NCBI GenBank assembly: GCA_900550025.1
Contig: URQP01000001.1
Location: forward strand, 16,149-80,148
DNA: 64,000 nucleotides
Reading direction: 5' to 3'
DNA from: an uncultured Porphyromonadaceae bacterium
GTDB taxonomy: Bacteria > Bacteroidota > Bacteroidia > Bacteroidales > Muribaculaceae
A model generated the notes under the pieces. The model searched no databases, had not been told where the DNA came from, and worked only from the letters and a program-made list of their open reading frames with translations. A program made the position numbers and the translations under genes. Shown one piece after another: positions 26,173-35,755 of this stretch (within the stretch, counting starts at the first letter, position 1; the number at the start of each line of letters is the position of its first letter).

Positions 26173-26206
26173 CGCTATGAATATGGGTCAATTCAAGTGA
26201 CCGGAA

Positions 26207-26605
26207 TTATTTTGCGAGCTCTTTCGCGATTGCGTCGGCTATGCTTTGCATCTCATCCGCCGGTAGCGTCAGCTTAGGCTTGCTGAACGACATGTCTTTT
26301 TCCTCATTGATAGGGATCAAATGTATGTGCGCGTGAGGCACTTCCAAGCCTATTACGGCTACTCCTATGCGCTTGCAGTCGATTGCGCGTTCCATCGCTT
26401 TTGCCACTTTGCGGGCAAATGCCGTCAATGAAGCGTAGTCCTCGTCCGGCAAGTTGAAGATATAGTCGTTCTCTGTTTTCGGCACGACAAGCACGTGACC
26501 CTTGTTCACTGGGTTTATGTCGAGGAAAGCAAAGTTTTTCTCGTCTTCCCCGACTTTGTAGCACGGTATTTCTCCGGCGATTATTTTGCTGAATATAGTT
26601 GCCAT
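26207..26605 (-). CDS. HIT-family nucleotide hydrolase/transferase
   Basis: The 132-residue protein carries the histidine triad HAHIHLIP (His91, 93, 95) and the N-terminal FSKIIAGEIPCYKVGEDE typical of the bacterial Hint branch. It likely hydrolyses phosphoramidate or adenylate bonds on nucleotides in the cytoplasm. It follows greA by four bases in the same operon, a common pairing in Bacteroidales. Confidence 0.94.
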   Translation of the reverse strand: MATIFSKIIAGEIPCYKVGEDEKNFAFLDINPVNKGHVLVVPKTENDYIFNLPDEDYASLTAFARKVAKAMERAIDCKRIGVAVIGLEVPHAHIHLIPINEEKDMSFSKPKLTLPADEMQSIADAIAKELAK

Positions 26606-26609
26606 AGTC

Positions 26610-27083
26610 TTACAGTATTTCGATTTTTACGATTTCGAATGTCATCACTCCTTGCGGAACTTTGATTTCCACAACGTCGCCGACTTTCTTTCCGAGCAGG
26701 CCTTTTGCGATGGGAGTGCTTGAGGCGATTTTCTTTTCCTTAAGGTTTGCTTCCGAGTCGGCCACTATCGTGTATGTCATGGTTGCGCCGTTTTTTGTGT
26801 TTTTGATTGTTACGGTGTTCATGATTTGCACTTCTTCCGTGTTGAGCTTAGCCTCGTCGATGATGCGTGCGCTGGCGAGCATGTCTTTGAGTTGGGAAAT
26901 TTTCATCTCCAACATGCCTTGTGCCTCTTTGGCGGCGTCGTATTCGGAATTCTCCGACAAGTCGCCTTTGTCGCGGGCTTCAGCGATGGCCGCGGATATT
27001 TTCGGTCGCTCCACTGATTCCAGATAAGCGATTTCTTTCATCTTCTTATCATACCCTTCTTTAGTCATGTAGGTGATAGCCAT
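26610..27083 (-). CDS. greA: transcription elongation factor GreA
   Basis: The 157-residue factor rescues backtracked RNA polymerase by stimulating transcript cleavage. The N-terminal coiled coil (MTKEGYDKKMKEIAYLESVE..., with the acidic tip GDLSENSEYDAAKEAQ) and the C-terminal globular domain (SPLA-like SSTPIAKGLLGKKVGDVVEI) are complete. I start at the ATG at 27083 (MAITYMTKEG), as in homologues; the extension to 27131 is rejected. The promoter lies at 27175-27182. Confidence 0.95.
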   Translation of the reverse strand: MAITYMTKEGYDKKMKEIAYLESVERPKISAAIAEARDKGDLSENSEYDAAKEAQGMLEMKISQLKDMLASARIIDEAKLNTEEVQIMNTVTIKNTKNGATMTYTIVADSEANLKEKKIASSTPIAKGLLGKKVGDVVEIKVPQGVMTFEIVKIEIL

Positions 27084-27174
27084 GGTTGAATTTATTTTTA
27101 AAATTAGTAAAATAAAAAGAATCCCTATCACTCTGTGATTGAGACCCTGTTTGTTAATTCTTTATGTTATACGG

Positions 27175-27182
27175 CAAAGGTA
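27175..27182 (-). promoter_or_regulatory. -7 element for greA-HIT
   Basis: The minus-strand reading TACCTTTG matches TAnnTTTG and gives a leader of about 85 bases before the greA ATG at 27083. Confidence 0.65.
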
Positions 27183-27262
27183 AGGATTATTTCCTGTCGC
27201 GCAAACTATTTCACAATCTTTAATTAATCATTTGCAGCTTATGTATCTTGGCGTATTTGTTT

Positions 27263-27270
27263 TATCTTTG
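27263..27270 (+). promoter_or_regulatory. -7 element for the TPR-CHAT gene
   Basis: TATCTTTG is a perfect match 23 bases before the ATG at 27294. It diverges from the greA promoter 80 bases away. Confidence 0.7.
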
Positions 27271-27293
27271 TACCACGACTTAGTACGATTGAT

Positions 27294-30200
27294 ATGAAGA
27301 ATATAGTTGCTATTCTGCTTATTGTCTTGGCTGCAGGTTTTGCTAATTCGCGCTCCGTGTGTGGCGATTCTTCCGCGCAATATGAACCGGTTGACTCTGC
27401 TTATGCAATCGCCCTGCACGATTCTGCGTCGGTTTGTTATAATTCCAAAGATTATGTGGGGGCAATCGCTTTTGAGAAAAAGGCTGCAGGCGTATGGAAA
27501 GCGGCTGTGGGTAAAATAAATCCCACATATGTCACTCTTATGGACAATCTTGCTTATTTCCTGTCCTTGCAGAGTGATTATGCCGAAGCGATAGCGTGCC
27601 AGGCGGAGGCGATTGGCATTGCGGCAAAACTCTATGGACAGGATAGTGGCAGATATGCGTCACTGCTTAATAGTCTGGCTCTATATAATAATGCCGCAGG
27701 CAACTATGCCGGGGCGGCGGAAGCGGGAGCGCGTGTCGCGGAAATTTATGGAAAGGTCTTGGGAGCAGACAATCCTGATTATTTAGAGTCGTTGCTTCAT
27801 CTTGCCGAGTACAAGGCCAATCTTGGCGACTACCATACCGCTCTTTCTGTTGGAGAGCAGGCACTTGATATTTGTGAAAATAGCCAAAAGGATAATGGCG
27901 TGGGATATATGACGGCTTTGAATAATCTTTCCAATTACAATTACTATGTCGGGAATTACCGGAAATCCATTGAGCTTGGGGAGAAGGCATTGGATGTGTG
28001 CAGGAGGCTTTTTGGAGAGAATAATATGTATTTCATAGCGTCTTTGTCCAATATGGCATCCCGCTATGGCGCTATTGGCAGTTATCGGAAAGCTGTGGAT
28101 TTGGCTACCGGAGTGGTGGAGGCTTACAGGCAGGCTTTGGGCGAAGGGCATCCGTCGTATGCTGCGGCGTTGAGCAATCTCGCTTTTTTTCATCGGAAAC
28201 TTGGCAATTTTTCCGAAGCGGTCAAATTGGAGCAGGAAGCGTTGGAGATACGCGGACGAGTTATGGGAACAGAGCATCCTGATTATGCTATGTCATTGGA
28301 TGGGCTTGCCGCTTGCTATTATGCTCTCGGTAATAATGCGAAGGCTGTTGAGCTTGGAACACGTGCGTTGGAAATACGCAGACGGGTGTTTGGTGAGGGA
28401 AACTATGTGTATGCGCTGTCTCTTTCCAATCTGTCAGTATATGATGTTGCTGCCGGCAACTATTCTGAGGCAGCAAAATTGGGAGAACAGGCTTTATCGG
28501 TCTATGAAAAGACTGTTGGAGTTGGGCATCCGTCGTATTTGGCTGCGTTGAACAATCTTGCCTCGTCATATTATTATATGAAAGATTATTCTCATGCAAT
28601 GACGCTTGCCGGCAGGGCGTTGACGATGTGCGACAGTGTATTCGGAGAGCGCCATTATAACAGTGCTGCCGTTCTTAACAATCTTTCGAAATACAGTGCC
28701 AAAATCGGGAATTTTGAGGATGCGATAAAGTTTGAGGCAAAGGCGTTGGATATAGTCGGGGCGGTCTATGGCGACAGTCATCCGGAATATGTCAAGTATT
28801 TACAAAATATGGCATCCTATTATTACTATAATAATGATGCCGGAGGCATGAAACGCTCGGCATCGGCTGTCACCGATAGGACTAATCATTTGGTGCTGTC
28901 AACTTTCCGCGATTTGACGGCATTCGAGAGGTTGTGCTTTTGGAACGAGCATAAGAGTTGGTATGATGCTTGGCTTCCTGCGATTGTCTACAAGGAACAC
29001 GAAGACTCGGCCGTTATGGCGGCATACGACGGGGTCTTGTTGAGCAAGGGCATATTGCTTAACAGCGACATTGAAATGCGGCAGTTGCTTTTGGAGAGCG
29101 GTGACACGGCGGCTGTGGAATTGTATGCGGAGATGGTGAAAAACCGTTCGGTGGCGCATCGGCAGCGTGAGAATCTGTCTTCTTCGCAGTCTATGGACGA
29201 TTCTGCAAGATTGGCAATCCGTCATTATGCGGATTCTCTGAACAAGGTGGCTGACCGTCAGGAGCATGAACTGGTCGAGCGTAGCAAAGTGTTTGGCGAC
29301 TACACCAAGAACCTTGCCGTAGGATGGCGTGACGTGCAGGGTATGCTCGGAAATAGCGACATCGCCATAGAGTTTATGGAGATACCTGCTTCTGCCGACA
29401 GCACGGTATATGCCGCAATGACATTGAAGCGTGGTTATGATTGTCCGCATTTTGTCCGGCTGTTCGACAAGGAACAGTTGGATGAAATGGACAGGAATTT
29501 TTATTTTTCGTCGTCTGCGCTTTACAATTTGGTGTGGAAGCCGTTGGAAAAAGAATTGGCGGGTGTGAAAAATATATATTTTGCTCCGGCAGGCGAACTG
29601 TACAGGTTGGCTGTTGAGTATGCGCCAGTTGATGGTGAGGAGATTTTCAGTGACCGTTATAATGTGTACAGGCTTTCGTCCACACGGCAGCTGGCCGTCA
29701 AAACGGAAGAAAAGAGCGTGGGTATGAGAGCCGTGCTTTATGGTGGTATGCGCTATGATACAAGCCCGTCAGTAATCGTTGCCGATAGCAGGAAGTATGT
29801 GCGCAATGGAGCGGTACGCTCGTTTGAGTACGTTCCTGCCGATTCTTTGGTGCAGCGTGGCACGGTGGCGGAACTCCCCGCGACAAAAATGGAGGTTGAC
29901 AGTATCGACAGGATGATGAAGTCGCGGAGATATGATGTCGACATGTTTTCTGACACCATCGGTACGGAAGCGTCGTTCAAAGCGTTGTCAGGGCAAAGGC
30001 GGAATATAATCCACGTTGCCACTCATGGCTTTTATGGTGAGAATATGGCGGGAGGAAAGACTGCATTATTGCAGTTTGATAACGATGTGCACTACGAAGA
30101 GGACAAGGCAATGTCACGCTCCGGGCTGCTCTTCGCCGGGGCGGCCAACGCATGGCAGATGCCCGATTCGGTTGACAACGGAATCTTGACGGCACAGGAG

Positions 30201-30626
30201 GTGTCGGCGTTGGATTTGCGCGGGCTTGATTTATGTGTGCTTTCGGCTTGCGAAACCGGGCTTGGCAAAATAACAGGTGAGGGTGTATTCGGTTTGCAGC
30301 GCGGTTTCAAGAAAGCAGGTGCGGAAACATTGCTGATGAGTCTGCGTCCGGTGTACGACGGAGCGACGGGACTGCTGATGACTGAATTCTATCGTAACTT
30401 TCTTGCCGGCAAGTCGAAAACCGAGTCGCTGAAGGCCGCACAGCGGTATCTGCGGGATTATGAAGTGACGGTAGATCCGGAAATATCAGGCGAATATAGT
30501 ATAGCCGATCGTATTTCCAAGTCACGTAGTCAGGCTCGTAAGGCTGCATCTGCCGGAAGCAAGACCGTAAAGCCATACGCCGACCCCGTCTATTGGGCAT
30601 ACTTCATTCTCGTAGACGCTCTGTAA
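27294..30626 (+). CDS. exported TPR-CHAT protein (caspase-like peptidase domain)
   Basis: The 1110-residue protein starts with a signal peptide (MKNIVAILLIVLAAGFANS). About eleven kinesin-light-chain-type tetratricopeptide repeats of 42 residues follow (about residues 40-515; recurring pattern SLSNLA.Y....GNYxxAxxLxxxALEI). A linker of mixed helix comes next, then a C-terminal CHAT domain (about 700-1108). The catalytic dyad is visible: His911 in HVATHGFYGE and Cys986 in VLSACETGLG. CHAT domains are clan CD peptidases related to caspases and separase, usually activated by partner binding to the TPRs. Here the leader suggests it works in the periplasm or on the surface. It is a single-gene unit, so its target and trigger are unknown. 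Confidence 0.88.
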   Translation: MKNIVAILLIVLAAGFANSRSVCGDSSAQYEPVDSAYAIALHDSASVCYNSKDYVGAIAFEKKAAGVWKAAVGKINPTYVTLMDNLAYFLSLQSDYAEAIACQAEAIGIAAKLYGQDSGRYASLLNSLALYNNAAGNYAGAAEAGARVAEIYGKVLGADNPDYLESLLHLAEYKANLGDYHTALSVGEQALDICENSQKDNGVGYMTALNNLSNYNYYVGNYRKSIELGEKALDVCRRLFGENNMYFIASLSNMASRYGAIGSYRKAVDLATGVVEAYRQALGEGHPSYAAALSNLAFFHRKLGNFSEAVKLEQEALEIRGRVMGTEHPDYAMSLDGLAACYYALGNNAKAVELGTRALEIRRRVFGEGNYVYALSLSNLSVYDVAAGNYSEAAKLGEQALSVYEKTVGVGHPSYLAALNNLASSYYYMKDYSHAMTLAGRALTMCDSVFGERHYNSAAVLNNLSKYSAKIGNFEDAIKFEAKALDIVGAVYGDSHPEYVKYLQNMASYYYYNNDAGGMKRSASAVTDRTNHLVLSTFRDLTAFERLCFWNEHKSWYDAWLPAIVYKEHEDSAVMAAYDGVLLSKGILLNSDIEMRQLLLESGDTAAVELYAEMVKNRSVAHRQRENLSSSQSMDDSARLAIRHYADSLNKVADRQEHELVERSKVFGDYTKNLAVGWRDVQGMLGNSDIAIEFMEIPASADSTVYAAMTLKRGYDCPHFVRLFDKEQLDEMDRNFYFSSSALYNLVWKPLEKELAGVKNIYFAPAGELYRLAVEYAPVDGEEIFSDRYNVYRLSSTRQLAVKTEEKSVGMRAVLYGGMRYDTSPSVIVADSRKYVRNGAVRSFEYVPADSLVQRGTVAELPATKMEVDSIDRMMKSRRYDVDMFSDTIGTEASFKALSGQRRNIIHVATHGFYGENMAGGKTALLQFDNDVHYEEDKAMSRSGLLFAGAANAWQMPDSVDNGILTAQEVSALDLRGLDLCVLSACETGLGKITGEGVFGLQRGFKKAGAETLLMSLRPVYDGATGLLMTEFYRNFLAGKSKTESLKAAQRYLRDYEVTVDPEISGEYSIADRISKSRSQARKAASAGSKTVKPYADPVYWAYFILVDAL

Positions 30627-30713
30627 ATAAGTTTTTGTGGGGATGTTCTGCTGAAATTTATTGAATAAATCCAAAGTTTTGTGATGATATGCCGTTTTGC
30701 ATTTGATTTGCAT

Positions 30714-30721
30714 TATATTTG
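30714..30721 (+). promoter_or_regulatory. -7 element for the GT2-pyrC-ATPase operon
   Basis: TATATTTG matches the consensus, with the leader to the ATG at 30743 about 15 bases. An in-frame TTG at 30719 falls inside the box and is not the start. Confidence 0.68.
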
Positions 30722-30742
30722 CAATGTAAAACACAACTGAAG

Positions 30743-31498
30743 ATGCCGGAAATTAAAAAATCGGACAGCGTGGTGATAATTCCCACGTACAACGAAAAAG
30801 AAAATATCAGAAATATAATCGATGCGGTTTTTAAGTTGCCGCATGATTTCGATGTGTTGGTAATCGACGACAATTCGCCTGACGGTACAGCCTCGATTGT
30901 CAAGGAAATGCAAAGCGGATTTCCCGGAAGGCTTCATTTGCTTGAGCGGAAAGGTAAGTTGGGCTTGGGCACGGCATACATAACCGGATTCAAATGGAGC
31001 ATCGCCGCCGGTTACGACTATATCATCGAGATGGACGCTGATTTTTCGCATCCGCCTAAGAAATTGCTCGAATTGAGGCAGGCTTGCGAGGACGGCGCGG
31101 ATGTGGCTATAGGCTCCCGCTATATTTCCGGCGTGAATGTGGTGAATTGGCCGATGGGGCGTGTCATGATGTCGTATTATGCCTCTGCATACGTCCGCCT
31201 TATTACAGGATTGAAAATACGCGACACTACGGCCGGTTTCGTTTGCTACCGCCGCAGGGTGCTCGAAACGATAGAATTGGACAAGATAAGATTCAAGGGC
31301 TACGCTTTCCAGATTGAAATGAAATTCACGGCTCATAAGTGCGGATTCAAGATTGTGGAAGTGCCGATTGTCTTTGTGAACCGGGTGCTTGGTACGAGCA
31401 AGATGAATTCGAGCATATTCGGAGAAGCTGTATTCGGGGTGATACAATTGAAAGTGGGCAGTTGGTTTAAGAAATATCCGAAAGCCGTAGCGGAATAA
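30743..31498 (+). CDS. polyprenol monophosphomannose synthase-like GT2 glycosyltransferase
   Basis: The 251-residue soluble GT-A enzyme has VVIIPTYNEKENI at residue 8, the nucleotide-sugar VIDDNSPDGTA region near 41, the metal-binding MDADFSHPP near 95, and the acceptor-region GSRYISG. This is the dolichol/polyprenol-phosphate mannose (DPM1-like) pattern without the C-terminal membrane anchor. It probably loads a hexose onto a lipid-phosphate carrier for glycan assembly at the inner membrane. pyrC follows after two bases. Confidence 0.9.
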   Translation: MPEIKKSDSVVIIPTYNEKENIRNIIDAVFKLPHDFDVLVIDDNSPDGTASIVKEMQSGFPGRLHLLERKGKLGLGTAYITGFKWSIAAGYDYIIEMDADFSHPPKKLLELRQACEDGADVAIGSRYISGVNVVNWPMGRVMMSYYASAYVRLITGLKIRDTTAGFVCYRRRVLETIELDKIRFKGYAFQIEMKFTAHKCGFKIVEVPIVFVNRVLGTSKMNSSIFGEAVFGVIQLKVGSWFKKYPKAVAE

Positions 31499-31500
31499 CT

Positions 31501-32850
31501 ATGGGAAAGACGATAATCTATAACGCGGAGATTGCCAACGATGGTAAGCGTTGGCATGGCTATGTGGTGTTTGAGAACGAATTGATTACGGAGATAGGCG
31601 AAGGCGAGCCTTCGTCTGCCTTGCTGGAAAGCTGCGATGTCAAGGACGATGTCGACGGGGCGTTGGTGATGCCCGGAGTGATTGACGACCAAGTGCATTT
31701 CCGTGACCCGGGTTTGACGCATAAAGCGGATATTGAGACAGAATCGGCTGCGGCAGTGGCCGGCGGGGTGACTTCCTATATGGATATGCCTAATACGAAT
31801 CCGCCGACAGTGACTCTTGATGCCCTTGAAGCGAAGAACCGCAGGGCGGCGGAAGTGTCGCTTGCCAATTTCGGATTTTTTGTCGGTGCGACCAACGATA
31901 ATATCAATACGTTGCTTGCTGCCGACTATTCTTATACTCCCGGAGTGAAAGTGTTTCTTGGCGCGTCGACAGGCAATATGCTCGTCAACGACAGGGATGC
32001 GCTCAAGGCAATATTCTCGGAAGTGCCTGCCATTGTTGCCGTGCATTCGGAGGACGAGGCTTTGATAAGACGCAACCGTGAATACTACGTCAAGAAATTC
32101 GGCGAGAATTTGCCGGTGACGTTCCACTCGCTGATAAGAAGTACGGAGGTGTGCTATAAGTCGACGGCAAAGGCGGTGGAAATGGCTCATAAATATGGTA
32201 CACGCCTGCATGTGCTGCATCTTTCCACGGCGCGCGAGCTGGAATTGTTCGATAACTGCCCGCTTAGTGAAAAGCGGGTTACGGCTGAGGTTTGTGTGCA
32301 TCATCTCTGGTTCACCGACAGCGATTATGCCCGGTTAGGAAATTTGATAAAGTGGAATCCGGCTGTAAAGACATGGGATGACCGTGCTGCTTTGCGTACG
32401 GCTTTGACTCAGGGGTATATAGATATAGTCGCTACGGACCATGCCCCGCATCTTCTTTCGGAAAAGCAGGGCAGTTGCATCACGGCCGCTTCCGGCGGGC
32501 CGCTTGTCCAGCATTCGTTGCTCGTGATGCTCGAATTGGTAAGGCAGAATGTCTTTTCTTTGGAATTGGTAATCGAAAAAATGTGCCATGCTCCGGCGCG
32601 GCTTTATGGAGTGGTGAAACGCGGATATTTGCGTAAAGGCTATTATGCCGATATTGTTGTTGTCGACCGTAATGTGCCGTTCACGGTGCGGTCGGAAAAC
32701 ATATTGTCGAAGTGCGGTTGGTCGCCTTTTGAAGGGTACACGTTCCACAATACGGTAAAGCAGACTTTTGTCAATGGCAATCTTGTCTATGACCAAGGTA
32801 CAGTGCTGAAAGATTCGAGAGGAAAAAGATTGAGATTCAATATAAAATAG
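31501..32850 (+). CDS. pyrC: dihydroorotase
   Basis: The 449-residue amidohydrolase closes carbamoyl-aspartate to dihydroorotate in de novo pyrimidine synthesis. Signatures are MPGVIDDQVHFRDPGLTHK near 58, MDMPNTNPPT, VHSEDEAL, VLHLSTA and the late ATDHAPH with the catalytic Asp. The canonical HxH zinc pair reads Q64-V-H66; from memory this QVH form is shared by Bacteroidetes dihydroorotases, so it does not argue against function. An allantoinase is the alternative. The partner genes of the pathway are not in the window. Confidence 0.9.
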   Translation: MGKTIIYNAEIANDGKRWHGYVVFENELITEIGEGEPSSALLESCDVKDDVDGALVMPGVIDDQVHFRDPGLTHKADIETESAAAVAGGVTSYMDMPNTNPPTVTLDALEAKNRRAAEVSLANFGFFVGATNDNINTLLAADYSYTPGVKVFLGASTGNMLVNDRDALKAIFSEVPAIVAVHSEDEALIRRNREYYVKKFGENLPVTFHSLIRSTEVCYKSTAKAVEMAHKYGTRLHVLHLSTARELELFDNCPLSEKRVTAEVCVHHLWFTDSDYARLGNLIKWNPAVKTWDDRAALRTALTQGYIDIVATDHAPHLLSEKQGSCITAASGGPLVQHSLLVMLELVRQNVFSLELVIEKMCHAPARLYGVVKRGYLRKGYYADIVVVDRNVPFTVRSENILSKCGWSPFEGYTFHNTVKQTFVNGNLVYDQGTVLKDSRGKRLRFNIK

Positions 32851-32865
32851 AAATGTAATACAGAT

Positions 32866-35586
32866 ATGAGTGAAAATGTGCATAAAGGGCTTTCCGCAAA
32901 AGAAGTAGAGGAAAGCCGTGCGAAATATGGGGTGAATATTCTTACACCCCCGGAAAAGGAATCGGTATGGTCGCAATTTCTGGAGAAATTCAGCGATCCG
33001 TTGATTAAGATATTGTTGGTGGCTCTTTGCCTGTCGCTCGGCATCTCCTGCTATGAGGTGTTCGGCCTTGGCGACGGTCTGTATGTGTTTTTCGAGCCGC
33101 TTGGAATTTTTGTGGCGATAATTCTTGCTACGGTCATAGGGTTTGCATTGGAGTTGAATGCTAACAAGAAGTTCGAGATGCTTAATAAGGTCAACGACGA
33201 TGTGCCTGTCACTGTGGTGCGCGACGGGAATGTGACGCAGGTGGCCCGCAAGGATATTGTTGTTGGCGACATCGTGATGCTCGGGACTGGAGATGAGGTG
33301 CCGGCCGACGGTACGCTTCTCGAAACGGTGTCGCTCAGCATCAATGAAAGCACGCTGACGGGGGAGCCGGTCATAAAGAAATCGCATCTTCCTGAAGAAT
33401 TTAAGAAAGATGCCACATATCCTACGAATAAGGCGTTGCGCGGGACTACTGTTACCGAAGGCCACGGCGTGATGCGCGTGGATGCCGTGGGCGACGCTAC
33501 GGAATATGGGAAAGTTTATGTGGCGGCACAGATTGACAACGGTGTGAAAACTCCGCTTACATTGCAGTTCGAGCGTCTTGGAAGCCTCATCTCGTATGCG
33601 AGTTATACGATAGGGGCATTGATTATCGTCGGCCGTCTGCTTATTTTCGATTATGGCGATTTCGACACGTTGCATTTCGTCAATTATGCGCTTTCAACGA
33701 TAATGCTTGCCGTGACTTTGGTAGTCGTTTCCGTGCCGGAAGGGCTGCCTATGAGTGTGACGCTTAGTCTTGCATTGAGCATGCGCCGGATGCTTGAGAC
33801 CAACAATCTTGTGCGGAAGATGCACGCTTGCGAGACGATGGGTGCCGCTACAGTTATTTGCACAGATAAAACCGGTACTCTGACACAGAATCAGATGCGG
33901 ATATATAAGACAAGTTTCGCCGGGCTGGGCGGCAGCCAAAAGATGGATGGCGGCAACGAGGCCGGTATGATAGCCGAGGCTATCGCTGTGAATTCTACGG
34001 CATTCCTCGACAATAGCGAGGGCAAACCTAAGGTAATAGGTAATCCTACCGAAGGCGCATTATTGCTTTGGTTGAAGGATAATGGCATAGATTATCTGCC
34101 TTTAAGGGAGAGTGCGGAAGTGGTAGAACAGTTGCCGTTCTCCACGATGCGTAAATTTATGGCTACGGTCGTAAAGAGCAATGCCGTCAGCGGGCGGCGT
34201 GTGCTTTATGTGAAAGGCGCGCCGGAAATCGTTATGGCTATGTGCAAGAATTTTGCCGAAGGTGCGACTGAAGAGTCGCTGAAGGCAGAATTGCTCGGCT
34301 ATCAGCAGAAGGCGATGCGTACTTTGGGTTTCGCTTGCCAAATACTTGAAGGCGACGAACCTGTAATCAAGGACGGCAAATTGGCTGCCGGCGATTTGCG
34401 CTTTATGGGAATCACGGCGATTGCCGACCCGGTCAGGGATGATGTTCCGGCTGCAATACAGGAAAGTCTTGATGCCGGTTTGCAGATAAAGATAGTTACA
34501 GGTGACACTCCGGGTACGGCGACTGAAATCGGCCGTCAGATAGGATTGTGGGACGATGCGGTGGATACCGACGCTAACCGTATCTCCGGCCCTGATTTTG
34601 CGGCGTTGCCCGATGACGAGGCGGCAAAGGCGGCAAAACGTATCAAGATAATGTCGCGGGCGCGTCCTACCGACAAGTCGCGGCTTGTTTCGCTTTTGCA
34701 GAAGCAGGGCGAGGTAGTGGCCGTGACCGGCGACGGCACAAACGATGCTCCGGCGCTGAATGCCGCTCAGGTAGGCCTTTCGATGGGCGACGGTACTTCG
34801 GTGGCTAAGGAGGCGAGCGACATTACCATCATGGACAATTCGTTCGCAAGCATTACCCGCGCGGTGATGTGGGGGCGTTCGCTTTATCAGAACATACAGC
34901 GTTTCATCTTGTTCCAGCTTACGGTGAATCTCGTGGCTTGCATTATCGTTCTTATCGGTGCATTCACCGGACAGGAGTCGCCGCTTTCGGTGACGCAGAT
35001 GCTTTGGGTTAATCTAATAATGGACACTTTTGCGGCATTGTCGCTTGCTTCGCTTCCGCCTAACAAGGAAGTGATGAAAGACAAGCCTCGCCATATCAAC
35101 GATTTCATCATCAACCGGGCGATGAAATGGTTCATAATCGGGGTGAGCGTGGTGTTCGTGTTTGTTTTGTTCGGGTTTATGCAGTATCTGAAATATACTG
35201 ATTTGCCGCTTTCTGAGTTTTCGATAAGCGAATTCTTTGCGTCGTATTTCAGGTTTGACATTTCGCACGCTTCGATGACTGCATACGATTTGACTGTGTT
35301 CTTCACATTCTTCGTGTTCTTGCAGTTCTGGAATCTGTTCAACGCAAAATCGTTCGAGAGCGGGCATTCTTGTTTCGTGAAAATCAAGGACAGCAAAGTG
35401 TTCTTTATGACGGTGCTTCTTATCCTTGCCGGCCAGATAGTCATCGTGAATTTCGGCGGCATGATGTTCAATGTCACTCCTCTAAAATTGGTGGATTGGG
35501 TTATTCTGTTTGTCGCTTCGTCATTTGTGATGTGGATTGGTGAGATTGTGCATCTGATTTATCGGATTAGGTATAAATCGCATTAA
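32866..35586 (+). CDS. calcium-type P-type ATPase (cation-transporting, PMCA-like)
   Basis: The 906-residue P2-type pump has an N-terminal cation ATPase domain, about ten membrane helices, the actuator TGES-type motif NESTLTGEPVIKK, the M4 ion-binding VSVPEGLPMSVTLSLA, the phosphorylation site CTDKTGTLTQNQM (Asp334), KGAPE in the nucleotide domain, and VAVTGDGTNDAPALNAAQVG before M5. The PEGLP sequence matches Ca2+ exporters of the PMCA/SPCA branch. It sits 15 bases after pyrC and 13 before a small ORF. Confidence 0.92.
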   Translation: MSENVHKGLSAKEVEESRAKYGVNILTPPEKESVWSQFLEKFSDPLIKILLVALCLSLGISCYEVFGLGDGLYVFFEPLGIFVAIILATVIGFALELNANKKFEMLNKVNDDVPVTVVRDGNVTQVARKDIVVGDIVMLGTGDEVPADGTLLETVSLSINESTLTGEPVIKKSHLPEEFKKDATYPTNKALRGTTVTEGHGVMRVDAVGDATEYGKVYVAAQIDNGVKTPLTLQFERLGSLISYASYTIGALIIVGRLLIFDYGDFDTLHFVNYALSTIMLAVTLVVVSVPEGLPMSVTLSLALSMRRMLETNNLVRKMHACETMGAATVICTDKTGTLTQNQMRIYKTSFAGLGGSQKMDGGNEAGMIAEAIAVNSTAFLDNSEGKPKVIGNPTEGALLLWLKDNGIDYLPLRESAEVVEQLPFSTMRKFMATVVKSNAVSGRRVLYVKGAPEIVMAMCKNFAEGATEESLKAELLGYQQKAMRTLGFACQILEGDEPVIKDGKLAAGDLRFMGITAIADPVRDDVPAAIQESLDAGLQIKIVTGDTPGTATEIGRQIGLWDDAVDTDANRISGPDFAALPDDEAAKAAKRIKIMSRARPTDKSRLVSLLQKQGEVVAVTGDGTNDAPALNAAQVGLSMGDGTSVAKEASDITIMDNSFASITRAVMWGRSLYQNIQRFILFQLTVNLVACIIVLIGAFTGQESPLSVTQMLWVNLIMDTFAALSLASLPPNKEVMKDKPRHINDFIINRAMKWFIIGVSVVFVFVLFGFMQYLKYTDLPLSEFSISEFFASYFRFDISHASMTAYDLTVFFTFFVFLQFWNLFNAKSFESGHSCFVKIKDSKVFFMTVLLILAGQIVIVNFGGMMFNVTPLKLVDWVILFVASSFVMWIGEIVHLIYRIRYKSH

Positions 35587-35599
35587 TGCAAATATAAGA

Positions 35600-35755
35600 A
35601 TGGGATTGCTATACAATAATAAAAAGAAACAGGATTTGGTGGTCCTTGACGAGCAGAAATTGGAGAACGACGAGGGTAAGGAATACGGTTTTGTCCTGAT
35701 TCCTGATGTTGAGGAAGGCTCTGCTGATTCAGACAAGGACGAAAATAAGGGTTAG
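35600..35755 (+). CDS. small acidic protein, 51 residues
   Basis: An ATG-initiated ORF lies 13 bases after the ATPase stop and ends four bases into the convergent mini-CTD gene. It starts MGLLYNNKKKQDLVVLDEQK, has a central EYGFVLIPDV and an Asp/Glu-rich tail. There is no membrane segment. The position, codon use like its neighbours and balanced composition suggest it is translated as the last gene of the operon. I do not recognise the family. Confidence 0.5.
   Translation: MGLLYNNKKKQDLVVLDEQKLENDEGKEYGFVLIPDVEEGSADSDKDENKG

Noticed and set aside
32335-33675. A 446-codon minus-strand frame across pyrC and the ATPase
   Set aside because: It spans the junction of two real plus-strand genes and shows shadow composition.
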